From JAVBQJ01 sp031549115 (lineage in GTDB: Bacteria > Verrucomicrobiota > Lentisphaeria > Victivallales > Victivallaceae): a stretch of DNA of 63,048 nt. A program made the translations under genes and the position numbers. Of this stretch, positions 34,327 to 43,900 are shown piece by piece (positions within the stretch are counted from its first letter, which is position 1; each line of letters begins with the position of its first letter). The stretch spans positions 1 to 63,048 of the forward strand of contig JAVBQJ010000054.1 of assembly GCA_031549115.1 (NCBI GenBank), read 5' to 3'. Below the pieces are notes generated by a model, which ran no database searches, had not been told where the DNA came from, and saw only the letters and a list, made by a program, of their open reading frames with translations.

Positions 34327-37300
34327 CTATTCCCGCATGGCGGCGCGGTCCGCCACCCCTTCCACGGCCTGTTCCATCATGCCATAAACATATTTACGGT
34401 ATTGCCCACCGCTGGGATTAATACAAACCCAAATAGATAACTTGCGCTGATTTCTCCTGCCGCCCGCCTGGGGATGCGCCGACAGATATTGCCGCATCCG
34501 TTCGAACCATGCTTCCGGCTTGTTTCCCGCCGGCAGCAGCTCCAATACGGCCAACCCGCAGTTTTCATCCGGATTCGCCGGCAGCAGTTCCAGCAGTTGC
34601 CGTTGGCGGGGCGTCGGCGGCTTGCCCGGCCGGATGGCGCCGGTCAGCAACGGCCATGGAACCCGGCTGACGGCCGCTTCCGCCAATATCTGGTATTGCG
34701 TCTCCGAACCGTCGGAATTCGCCCACCATTGCACCAATAGCTCCATCAACGCTTCCGGTGACAGCGCCTCCAATCGCGCTTGCCAGGTCGCTTCGGCGAA
34801 AAAACGGGTGCCCGCCGCATTCTCCGGCAGTGCCGCCAATGCCGCCGGGCGCCGTTCCGGATGGCGCGACAGATACTGCTGCATCGCGGCGATCCAGGCG
34901 GTTTCCGGCCAGGTGGCAGAAACCTCCAGCAGCACCGCTTCGTAGTTTTCCGGCGGTACTTGCAGCCGCTCCAGCGCCCAATTGCCTCTGAGGCTGTCCG
35001 CGCGCATTGCCTGATGAAAAAAAGTGCCCACCTCCTGTTGCCATTCGGGGGAGCGTTTGTCGTATTCGGGGGAATTCAACCATGGCAGCCGCCATTCCGC
35101 CTGTTGCAGTTCCGGCATGGGGAGCTCCGAAATTTCGGGTCCGGCCAGCCGCAGCAGCATGATTTGTACTTCCGGCGTTTGCGCCGCTTCGGCTTGCCGC
35201 CATAGCTCACCGGCGCGCAAATTCCGAATGGCCGGAAGCGCTTCGGCTTCGTTGCGTCCGAGCCGCAGCATGCCGGCCAGCAGCAGTTGCGCCGCCATGC
35301 GATTATCGGGTTCCCGGGTCGCCAACTTCAGCGCCGGAGTATACAGCTCGGCAAATTTGCCGCGGTAATACAGTTGCAGCAGTCGCCACTCCGGCGGGAC
35401 GGAGCCGGATTGCAGCAGATCCGGCATGACCGGGTGCTGAAACAGCTCGGGCAATGTCTGGTTGCGCTGGTGGTGCGGAGCAAAAATGCCATGGCCGGTG
35501 GATGACTGCGCAAGTTCGTACTGCCGCGCGGTTTCCCGCCGCAGCCGGTATAACACGGCCGGGGCCGATTCCACCTTTTTGGGTACTTTGACACGGGAAG
35601 GGTCCGGAAATGCCGGTGATAATTTTTGGTTTTTCGGCATCTGCGCCTGCGTCAGCTCCGCTGCGTGCGGTCGCAATGCCGCCGCCGCTTCCGGCAAATA
35701 GCAGGCGGCGGCAAAATGGTAAAGTTCCGAATCCTGAAACAGCGGCATCGGCCCGGAAGCGGCAGCGAAAACCTGCTGTGCCAAAGCCGCTTTTTCCGGA
35801 GGGCTGCCCCAGCCGTATTGCACGCATTGTGCCGCGGCCCGCAAGAGCGAGCGCCGGAGCTGCCGGGGTTGATCGCCGTTTTCGCTCAGCCGTCCAAGCA
35901 ATAACGCCGCATCGGCGAGGCCGTGTGCCGGGTTGCGCCGGGAGACGCATTCAATGAGATCCGGCGTCGGTGCCGCCTGTAGCTCCCGCTGCAGTATGGC
36001 GTCCGGATGCATCGGAATTCCCAATTGCCGCTTCAGGCGCCATTGGAGGGAAAGCGGCTTCTCCGGCACACTGAAAATTGGGGGCCGATACGGGGTTGCG
36101 TGCTGTGCATTCGCGTCGGACATTTCCGGAAGCTGGGGCCACGCCCTGTCGCGTCGTTCCGGGGGCACGAGTTGAAAACATTGGGAAAATCCGTGCGGCA
36201 TCCCGAAATACAGCAGGGGAGCGAGCAGCTTTTCCGCGTCTCCGGGGGACAGCTCCTGCCGGTTGCGGTGCAGCCAGCGGTTGAGAAAGCCCTGAATGTC
36301 CTGGAATTGTTCCGGCTTCAACTCGTTTGACTGAAAAAAATACCGCAGTTGTGCCAGGTCGGTTGCCTGTAACTGGTAGCTTTCGCGTTCGTTAAGGTGT
36401 TGCCGCATCAAGGTTTGCGCTAGTTTTCTCTGGTCCGGGGTGTCGCCGGAGCCATAGGTCAGAAGGAAACGGCACGACTGATCACTCTCCTTTGCGCCGA
36501 AGGAATCCACCAGCGACACCAATTCCCAGGCGGTGATTTCCTGCGCGAAGTTGCCGAATTGCAGTTTTTTCCAGGCCAGCGCCCGCGCCGGGGTCAACGC
36601 ATATTGCCGCCAATTGGTTTCGTCGCCGATTCCGGCCTGCAGCGGATCCACGCCCCAATCCGTCAGTTGCCGGGACAGCCGTTCGCGCCACTCCGGGTGC
36701 CGGACGGTCAGTTGCCGCAGATGCCCCAGAATCAGGCCGCGTGCCAGCGGCCGGGAGTCGGTAAATAATGTGAAGCTGTTGGAGCGGTGCAGGAGCACTT
36801 CGGGATTGATCTGCGGATTCCAGTCCCGGCGGTATCCATAGACGGTTTCGGAAGAAAGCAATGCAAATGGGTAAGCATCGGAGATAAACACCACGGCCGC
36901 GTCTTCGGTCGGCCGCGCCGACGATTCCGGCAGGGTGTCGGCGAGCGGCCACGCGGCCAGAAAAGCATGCAGGGCGGCTTCGTAATCTCCGTTTTCCTCG
37001 GCGATGACACCGGCAAGAAAACGGCTGAAGCTGTCTTCCGTCAGCCATTCGCGGTATTGTTCCAGAATCCGGGCCGCTCCGGACAGGTCGGATTGCAGCA
37101 GCAGGTTTACCGCCGGTCCGGTCACCCAAGATGGATCGATGGCCTTCGGCATGGTATCCAGAGTTTCCAGCCAATATTCCGACAGCCCCTGGAATCCGTA
37201 AAACGCCTGCAGTGCGGACGGGGGAGCCGAGGTGCGGCGCAGATACCATTCGGCACTGGCATGGTTGCCGTAGGCAAACAGCCTTTCGCTCCGTTGCTGC

Positions 37301-38592
37301 TGTTGCAGCAGCCGTGCTGCCCGGCGCAGATCCATCCATCCGGGAGCCATTTTCAGAACGGCTGCCGGATCGTCGGGATCCTGGTCGCGGCGCCACTCCC
37401 ATTTCCGCGGTTCGGACAGGGAGTAGACCGATTCGGACCATGTTTTAGGGGTTGCGGCGACCGGTTGGGCCGTGTACGCGGGGGAGGGGAGTCCGAATTC
37501 CCGGAGCAACCGGCTGCTCCGGGCCTGCGCCAGCGTCGGATCGGGCGCCAGCCGTTGAAATTCTTCGAGCCGTTTGGCGGCGGTTCCGATGTCGTTCCGC
37601 GCCAGCGCGGTCCGGGCGACCTGGTAATGGAGCTCCGGCTCCTCCGGCGTTTCGCGCAGTTGCCGTTCGAGCTCCGTTGCGGCCTGGATCGGAATCCGGG
37701 ACTTGCCGGGCAGGCGCGCCAGCGTGGCCGGTGTCAGCGTTCCCGCCGGCAATGCCGTCAACGCTTCGAACCACTCCGGCAGCCGGTCGGCTAACTCCAA
37801 TTGCCGGCAGAGCAATTCCGCCGTCAATCGCCGTTCCGGGTGTTCGGCCAGAAACGCGAACAGCCAGCGGTAAAATTCCTCCGATTCCTGCAGCTTCCAC
37901 ATTCGGCCGACGCGGTCGAAGAGCAGACATTCGGCCCACGCGTCGCCGTCACTCAGCAGCAGCGCCGCCCGGTAGGCGGCGAGCGCTTCTTCGCGTTTGC
38001 CCTGCAATGCGGCGAGATCGCCGGCCAGTTGGGCAGCGAACAATTGCTCCGGAGGCGTCGCCGGTCGCCATTGATTCAAAAGGAGTTCGGCGTGTTGGAA
38101 TAAGCCGGATTCGAGCAGCAGGGCGATTTCGTCGCCCGGATCGCCGCCCGTCAGCTCCACGGTCCGCCGGAAATTTGCCGCCGCTTCGTCCGGAAGCCGC
38201 AGCTGCGCCGCCACCCGGCCGCCGGTACGGCACCACGCCGGCGTGTCTCCGGCGAGTTCCCGCAGGCGGAGGAGGGACTGGCGGCAATTCCGGTCATACC
38301 CCAGTTCGTATTCATGCCGCGCCCGGGCTTCCCACGCTTCGGCGTCATCCGGGCGCAAGGCGGTCAGGTGTTGCCAGACCTGCAGGGCATCCCACTCCTG
38401 GGATTTCTGCTCGTAATGTTCGGCCAGCGAGCGCCACAGCGTCACGTCTTCCGGCCGGGTTTGCAGCTCGGCCAGCAGTATTTCCTCTGCCCCTTTCGGC
38501 TCCGGCGGCACATTCATACGGGTTCCGTCCGTTGCCGCGAGCATTGCCAGTTGGCAGCACAATACCAGGCACACTGCCAGCCGTTTCATCAT
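34327..38592 (-). CDS. Giant secreted TPR-type repeat protein
   Basis: The 1,421-residue product has a signal peptide (MMKRLAVCLVLCCQLAMLAA) and is almost wholly helical. The first 400 residues show tetratricopeptide-like repeats (LRPDDAEAWEARARHEYELG; AALQGKREEALAAYRAALLL; ARNDIGTAAKRLEEFQRLAP). Later parts are degenerate helical repeats rich in Leu, Ala, Trp and Pro. No catalytic motif is seen, so a scaffold or docking role in the periplasm or on the surface is plausible. The start at 38592 (MM) is chosen because it begins the signal peptide; 12 in-frame upstream codons are unlikely. Style and composition resemble the 489-653-residue proteins at 13.8-18.9 kb. Confidence 0.78.
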   Translation of the reverse strand: MMKRLAVCLVLCCQLAMLAATDGTRMNVPPEPKGAEEILLAELQTRPEDVTLWRSLAEHYEQKSQEWDALQVWQHLTALRPDDAEAWEARARHEYELGYDRNCRQSLLRLRELAGDTPAWCRTGGRVAAQLRLPDEAAANFRRTVELTGGDPGDEIALLLESGLFQHAELLLNQWRPATPPEQLFAAQLAGDLAALQGKREEALAAYRAALLLSDGDAWAECLLFDRVGRMWKLQESEEFYRWLFAFLAEHPERRLTAELLCRQLELADRLPEWFEALTALPAGTLTPATLARLPGKSRIPIQAATELERQLRETPEEPELHYQVARTALARNDIGTAAKRLEEFQRLAPDPTLAQARSSRLLREFGLPSPAYTAQPVAATPKTWSESVYSLSEPRKWEWRRDQDPDDPAAVLKMAPGWMDLRRAARLLQQQQRSERLFAYGNHASAEWYLRRTSAPPSALQAFYGFQGLSEYWLETLDTMPKAIDPSWVTGPAVNLLLQSDLSGAARILEQYREWLTEDSFSRFLAGVIAEENGDYEAALHAFLAAWPLADTLPESSARPTEDAAVVFISDAYPFALLSSETVYGYRRDWNPQINPEVLLHRSNSFTLFTDSRPLARGLILGHLRQLTVRHPEWRERLSRQLTDWGVDPLQAGIGDETNWRQYALTPARALAWKKLQFGNFAQEITAWELVSLVDSFGAKESDQSCRFLLTYGSGDTPDQRKLAQTLMRQHLNERESYQLQATDLAQLRYFFQSNELKPEQFQDIQGFLNRWLHRNRQELSPGDAEKLLAPLLYFGMPHGFSQCFQLVPPERRDRAWPQLPEMSDANAQHATPYRPPIFSVPEKPLSLQWRLKRQLGIPMHPDAILQRELQAAPTPDLIECVSRRNPAHGLADAALLLGRLSENGDQPRQLRRSLLRAAAQCVQYGWGSPPEKAALAQQVFAAASGPMPLFQDSELYHFAAACYLPEAAAALRPHAAELTQAQMPKNQKLSPAFPDPSRVKVPKKVESAPAVLYRLRRETARQYELAQSSTGHGIFAPHHQRNQTLPELFQHPVMPDLLQSGSVPPEWRLLQLYYRGKFAELYTPALKLATREPDNRMAAQLLLAGMLRLGRNEAEALPAIRNLRAGELWRQAEAAQTPEVQIMLLRLAGPEISELPMPELQQAEWRLPWLNSPEYDKRSPEWQQEVGTFFHQAMRADSLRGNWALERLQVPPENYEAVLLEVSATWPETAWIAAMQQYLSRHPERRPAALAALPENAAGTRFFAEATWQARLEALSPEALMELLVQWWANSDGSETQYQILAEAAVSRVPWPLLTGAIRPGKPPTPRQRQLLELLPANPDENCGLAVLELLPAGNKPEAWFERMRQYLSAHPQAGGRRNQRKLSIWVCINPSGGQYRKYVYGMMEQAVEGVADRAAMRE

Positions 38593-38776
38593 CTTCGCTC
38601 CTGCCGGGTTGGGGAAATTGCGTTGCATTTTTTATAAACATAATCCCGTTTCGCGGCATTGCAAGCAGGATGGGACGGTTCATGCTTTCGATTTTCGTTT
38701 GTTTGCCGTTACTCGCGTTCTTGAAAACTGGCCGTGGGGGTGTATATTCGTTACCGGCGGAGGCGAGTGAAGACCA

Positions 38777-39883
38777 ATGGATTATCTCGGCTACTATAAA
38801 CTGGCGCTGCAGCAAACATACGGCGGCGAATTTCCGGGGATGGACGCCGCGGAATTCGACCGGCGTTGCGCTTTGCCGCACGTTCCGAAGGCGCTCAGGG
38901 CGTTATATCTTGTGCTGGGTTGTTCCCGGATTTGCCGCATGCACGTTTTTATACCGGCGCCCGAAGAGCTGTGCGACGACGGCAATCTGGTGGTGGTTGC
39001 CAAAGCGGGCAACCGGGTATGGGCAATCGCTTCCGAAGAGTTGTCCGAAGAAAATCCGTTGGTCTACACCGTTGTCGACCGGAAAGAAGACGATGACGGC
39101 AACGACATCACGGTTTTCGGCCATGACGGCCAGACCCGGGTCGCGCTGCTGATGGTCAATCTGATCGCGCAAAGTGCCGGCGAAACGGAGAAAGCCCGTA
39201 TCTCCGCCTACGCGGGACGATGCAACCGCTTCCGGAATTCCCTGACCTGGCTTACCCGCAAGCGTCTGTTCCTCGGTTCTCTGGCGGCGCTCACGCTTCT
39301 TTATATTCTCTGCAGCAACCGGCTGATGTTTGTGTTGAACGAGCTGGCGCCGCCATGGGCCAGTCTTTCCATCCTGCTTTTCCTGCTGCTGCTGGCGGTT
39401 CCGGTGGGTACGGCATTGCGGATTTACTTTTACTGGAACATCTGGCTGGACGGGAATGACAATGTCCGTTTCGACGAAAGCGACAATCCGCTTTCGGCCC
39501 TGATTCACGACTTGACCCTGACGTATCTGCGCTGGAACCAGCCGGAGCTGTGGTTTGCCGCCGGTTCCGCCGATTTTCGCTGGAATCCCGCCATCCATCT
39601 GCGCGCCGGCGCCCGGCGTTACTGCCAATCCCGTTACGATTTCATTGCCGAATCCGATGGCGCTGTTCACTTCCCCGGCTTTGCACCGATCCGTCATCAC
39701 GGCGGGAAAGCGCTTTCGTTGTTGCTGCGTTCCACGCTGGATGATGACGGAAGTCTGCTTTTTACCCATGTCGAGACCGGGCGGCGCTGGAAATTGCCGA
39801 AACCCGGTAAAGTGCAACTACAGCCTGTGCAATGTTCACAACCGGCGGACGGTGTTGCCGAAGTGAACCCGGTCCGGCAATAG
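38777..39883 (+). CDS. SMI1/KNR4-like membrane protein
   Basis: The first about 130 residues of this 368-residue protein follow the SMI1/KNR4 (SUKH) pattern: FPGMDAAEFDRRCALPHVPK, LRALYLVLG and NLVVVAKAGNRVWAIASEEL, in which a helical start leads to a strand motif with Val-Trp. Many SUKH proteins are immunity or scaffold proteins for polymorphic toxins. Two membrane helices follow (about 172-190 and 198-217), then a soluble C-terminal domain. The nearby RHS fragment makes an immunity role worth considering, but the membrane anchor is unusual. Its 3' end overlaps the convergent LacI gene by 48 bases. Confidence 0.65.
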   Translation: MDYLGYYKLALQQTYGGEFPGMDAAEFDRRCALPHVPKALRALYLVLGCSRICRMHVFIPAPEELCDDGNLVVVAKAGNRVWAIASEELSEENPLVYTVVDRKEDDDGNDITVFGHDGQTRVALLMVNLIAQSAGETEKARISAYAGRCNRFRNSLTWLTRKRLFLGSLAALTLLYILCSNRLMFVLNELAPPWASLSILLFLLLLAVPVGTALRIYFYWNIWLDGNDNVRFDESDNPLSALIHDLTLTYLRWNQPELWFAAGSADFRWNPAIHLRAGARRYCQSRYDFIAESDGAVHFPGFAPIRHHGGKALSLLLRSTLDDDGSLLFTHVETGRRWKLPKPGKVQLQPVQCSQPADGVAEVNPVRQ

Positions 39884-40834
39884 TTCGCTTTGCGCCGGCA
39901 GGCCGCCGGCACGGTTGAGCAGCAGATGCACGCCGCGTTGTCCGATCGCTTCGGCGGGCTGTGTCACCGCCGCCAGGTCGGGCTGGAGGATATTTTCCTG
40001 CGACTCCACCTGCATCCCGGCCAGCGAGATATCGTCGGGGATTTTGAAGCCCATGTGCATCAGCATGAATACCAGGGGCGCCAACGCTTCGGAGGCGAAG
40101 AACAGCGCTGTCGGCATCTGTTTGCGGCCGAACAGGCGCGACAGCGCGTTGCGGACCGTATCCGGCGCCGCGTTGGGAATATCCACCACCAGCTCCGGAA
40201 GCACTTCGAGCCCGTGTTGCCGCATGGTGTCGACATAAGCCCGGTAACGCCGGGCGTGACTCTGGAATACCGAATTCAACAGCCCGAAATAAGCGATCTT
40301 TTCGTGGCCCATGCCGATCATATAGTCGATCATTTCGCAGACCGACGGATAATTGTCGCCGGCGACGGACAGGCATTCCTGCTCGGGGTTGGCGAGGAAT
40401 ACCAGCGGCAGCCCCGACTCGCGCAGGTTTTCGCCCAACGGGTTGTTCCCGGCCATGTTGATCCCCAGGATGCCGGTAAGCGAGTTGACGTTGTAGAAGC
40501 AGTGCAGCTCTTCGCTGCCCAGCTTGCTCAGGCGTTCGCCGCTCAGCAGCGTGACGTCCTTGCCGGCGCGGAAGGCTTCGGTGCAGATGCCGTTGACGAC
40601 TCCGGCGGTAAAGGGCGACGCAAAGGGCCGCCCCTCGTCCATGAACACCACCACGCCGATCGCATTCTCCTGCTGCTTGCGCTGCTGGGGGATGTAATTG
40701 TACTTCCGGATGATCTCCATGACCCGGGCGGTGGTCTCGGGGGAGATGTTGCCGCTCTGGTTGACGATCTTCGATACCGTGGAAGTCGAAACTCCGGCGG
40801 CTTTCGCAATGGTATAAATCGTTGCTTTTTCCAA
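39836..40834 (-). CDS. LacI-family transcriptional regulator
   Basis: The 332-residue product starts with a LacI helix-turn-helix (TIYTIAKAAGVSTSTVSKIV) and has the PBP1-like sensor (AIGVVVFMDEGRPFASPFTA; MGMGHEKIAYFGLLNSVF; PTALFFASEALAPLVFMLMH; IPDDISLAGMQVES). The start is TTG at 40834, required by the family's N-terminus; AGGA lies about 10 bases upstream. It is 104 bases downstream of the DUF6067-like gene, with its own upstream operator-like site (40876-40888) similar to one before the GH130 gene. It probably controls the whole operon. Confidence 0.92.
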   Translation of the reverse strand: MEKATIYTIAKAAGVSTSTVSKIVNQSGNISPETTARVMEIIRKYNYIPQQRKQQENAIGVVVFMDEGRPFASPFTAGVVNGICTEAFRAGKDVTLLSGERLSKLGSEELHCFYNVNSLTGILGINMAGNNPLGENLRESGLPLVFLANPEQECLSVAGDNYPSVCEMIDYMIGMGHEKIAYFGLLNSVFQSHARRYRAYVDTMRQHGLEVLPELVVDIPNAAPDTVRNALSRLFGRKQMPTALFFASEALAPLVFMLMHMGFKIPDDISLAGMQVESQENILQPDLAAVTQPAEAIGQRGVHLLLNRAGGLPAQSELLPDRVHFGNTVRRL

Positions 40835-40875
40835 CGTGGTTTGTCCTTTTCGCTGTCCGGAAGTAATGTATACCC

Positions 40876-40888
40876 GGAAACTGTTTTG
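40876..40888. promoter_or_regulatory. Candidate LacI-type operator upstream of the LacI gene
   Basis: GGAAACTGTTTTG shares 10 of 13 positions, including the core AACTGTTT, with GGTAACTGTTTCC at 47028-47040 in front of the GH130 operon. Both are imperfect dyads of the GGWAAC-n-GTTWCC type. The shared core suggests one regulator for both, most simply the adjacent LacI protein. Confidence 0.45.
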
Positions 40889-40890
40889 CG

Positions 40891-40919
40891 CAAACCGGGA
40901 AAGAGTTTTTCCCGGTTTG
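40891..40919. terminator. Hairpin between the DUF6067-like gene and the LacI gene
   Basis: CAAACCGGGAAA (40891-40902) and TTTCCCGGTTTG (40908-40919) form a perfect 12-bp stem with a 5-base loop, extendable with a one-base bulge. It lies 20 bases after the stop of the minus-strand enzyme gene. No T-run follows on either strand, so it is an atypical terminator or an RNA-processing/stability hairpin. Confidence 0.5.
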
Positions 40920-40938
40920 TCGCGCGGCCGCCCGCAAG

Positions 40939-43900
40939 TTACTTCTTTTTCAGCAGCAGAACGACGCCGTTGTCGGTCCGCATGCCGATTTCTCCGGCCG
41001 GATCCAGGCCGGCCTGGTAGCTCTGGAAGTAACGGATGTTGGGCCGGATCAATTCGACCTCATCCGGCTTCAGCCCCAGCGCCTCGTAATCGATCTGCAA
41101 TTGTGTGAACGTCTGGGTGTCGCGCGGGATTTCATCCTGCGAAGCCGGCGCATTCCGGGCGACCTCCAACCGGCCCAGGCCGTCGTGGAAGATCACGGTG
41201 GCCGGACCCCACGAATAGTTCACCCGGATCGGCGTCTGCCGGGTATTGCAGACGTTGAAGCCGAAACGGAAGCCCTCCTGTTCCAGCTTCCCGGCCAGTC
41301 CGAGCTCCGTCAGCGGGATGGCAACTTCACCGGACCAGTGGTCGTCGCCGACTTTGGCCGCGTATTCCCAGTTGCCGTTCCAGGTGGCGTCCTGGGTTTT
41401 CGCGTCGAAGATCACGCCCCGGCTGTTGCCGGAAAAGTGATAGAAGTCGGTCCGGTTCAGATCCGGCTGGATGAAAAATTCCACCGCATCGTCGGTCTGC
41501 CAGACCGCGCCGTCGCGCTGTTCCTGGACACTTTTCAGCTCCAGCTCCGGCGCCTTTTCCACCGTGAACGCCAGATACAGCTTTTCCGCGTCGAAGGCCA
41601 CCGAGGCGGTCAGCTTGCCGGTGACGATCTCCTGGTTGCTCAGGTTGAACATGTGCTTCAAGGCCGCCTGCTGCTGCCACACCGGGTCGTCGGGGATGCC
41701 GTCGATGACCGGAGCCGCGTCGAGCGGCCGGATCCGGGCATGGCGGATGTTCTGGCGTACCTCCGGCTCCCAGTTGGCCAGCGCGACCAACGCGGCTTCG
41801 CCAAAGTGGACGTAGGTGGTTACGATGACGTTCTCATTGGTGCTTTTCACCGGTGCTGCATCGCCCCAATAGCCGTACATCGCGGCGTTGCCGATGTCGA
41901 AGTCGTCCCACAGCCGGTACATGTACGGCGCGGTCGGGCTGGAGCGCCCGGTCATGCCGAAAATCATCGCCCGGTAGGCGTTGCCGCCGTCGCGGTAGTC
42001 GAGCATTTCCGACGCAATGCCGAACGGGACGCCGGAGATTTCCATCATGTAATAGTCCAGCGAACGCGAGAAGTCGACCACTTCGCCGGTCCACGCGTGC
42101 GAATAGAACGGGATCGCATCCTGCTGGCTCGACCAGATGCTGCTGCGCAAATTCAGATAATCGTAGTTGTTGCCGCCGTGCCACCACAGGTGCGCGCTGT
42201 CCGGGTTGTTGGCGTACAGCACCTTGCGCAGCCGCTTGGTCGGCTGGCGGCCGACGCTGAAGCAGTCGAAGTAAATGCCGTTGATCCGGTAATTCCGGGC
42301 GATGAATTCGGCGCCGGCGGCATGGAAGTTATGCCAGCGCGACGGCGCTTTCAACGCGATGGCCATATCCATTTCGCCGTTGCTGGTCATGGTGCGCCAT
42401 GACGGCGCATAGTTGGTGATGATGTGCTCCCGCAGCCACGGCAAAGCGTCCGCTTCGGGATCGCTGACGATTTTGGCACCGTCGGCGGAAAAGACGAACG
42501 AGGTTTCTTCGAACAGTTCATTGCCGGCCAGCGACCGCATCGCCCAGATTTCCGGACAGAACACGCTGGTTTCCGCCCCGGAGTAGTACAGCGTCGCCTG
42601 CTGGTTTTTGCCGGTGTCGAAGGTTACGGCGCCGTCGTTCAGGCGGGTACCGCTGGTCAGATCGTAACGGCGCAGCGCCGCTTCGGTCAATGCGAACGCT
42701 TCGCCCGCCGTCATCGTCAGATCCCGGTTGTCCGGGGAGCTCGCTGCCTGCTTCAACGCGACCGGGCCGCGGAAGGTCAGACGTCCCCGGTCATTCAGGT
42801 TGTCACGGGTGATGTAACTCGGAAATTCGAAGGCGATTTCCCCCACGCTCCGGCCGTCGGCATAGAGCCGCATTTTGCCGTCGCTCCAGCCGAAGCCGAC
42901 GCGGTGGGTTTCGCCCCGGCGCCAGTTCAGGCCGGGAACCGTAATTTCGGTGGCGACCGCCTTGTCCGGCAGCAGGTAACACCATTGCAGGCTTTGCGTC
43001 CCGGCGTCCCACCGGATCGCCGCCCGGTCGGTCAGCATGCCCGCCCAGGCGCCGCCCCACTCCAGCGGCAACGCCAATTGCAGCAGGTCGCCGGATTCCG
43101 CGGCGGTATCGAAGTCGAGCCGTACTGCCGCGCCCAATGCCCCGGAGGCGCGGCTGACGCGTTCGCCCAGCGCCAGCTCCAGCGAACCGTACAGCCGGGT
43201 GTGGTTGATCTTGTCGATCTCTTCGGCCAGGTCAGCCAGTTCGCTGAACGGGTAGTTGATGTTGCGGTTGCCCCGGGTAGCGTGAAAGATGATTTCGGTG
43301 TTGCCGTTTTCCATCCCCCAGCCGTTGGTGCGCCAATCCCAGCGCTCCGGGTCCTGATCGTGAAACGGTGTCACCAACAGCATGAAGCGGAAACGGATGG
43401 TGTCGCCGCGCTTGAGCGTGTGTTTGCCGCTGTAAGCCGTGACGCTCACGGTATTACCAGCCTCGGTGACGTCGATGCCGCCCGCGCCGCGGTTATCCCA
43501 CTCCGGTGAGACTTCGGCGAAGTAGGAGTGAAACAGTTCGCTGTCGGGCTTCAGCCGCAGCTGCATCCCGCCCTGTGCGTCGCCGAGCCAGACCATGTTG
43601 TTGCAGCGGTTCGGGTCCCACTTGTAGCGTACGTCGCCGGTGCGGTAGCCGCCGCGGATGCCCAGACCGAGAATGTAGCGGGCGACGCTTTCGCGCAGCG
43701 GCAACCGGAGCTGGAAGTCATTCAGCTCCAGATCCTGTTTTGCGGTCAACGCCAGCTCGTATTCGAAATAACCGTCGGCCTCGCCGTGCAGCGCCAGCCG
43801 GTAGTCGGCTTCGTTTCCGGAAGCGGTGGTTTCGATGTCCAGGTTGTCCTTGCCCTCCCGGAGTATCCGGCGGGTGAAATCGTCGAAAACCAGCGGACCG

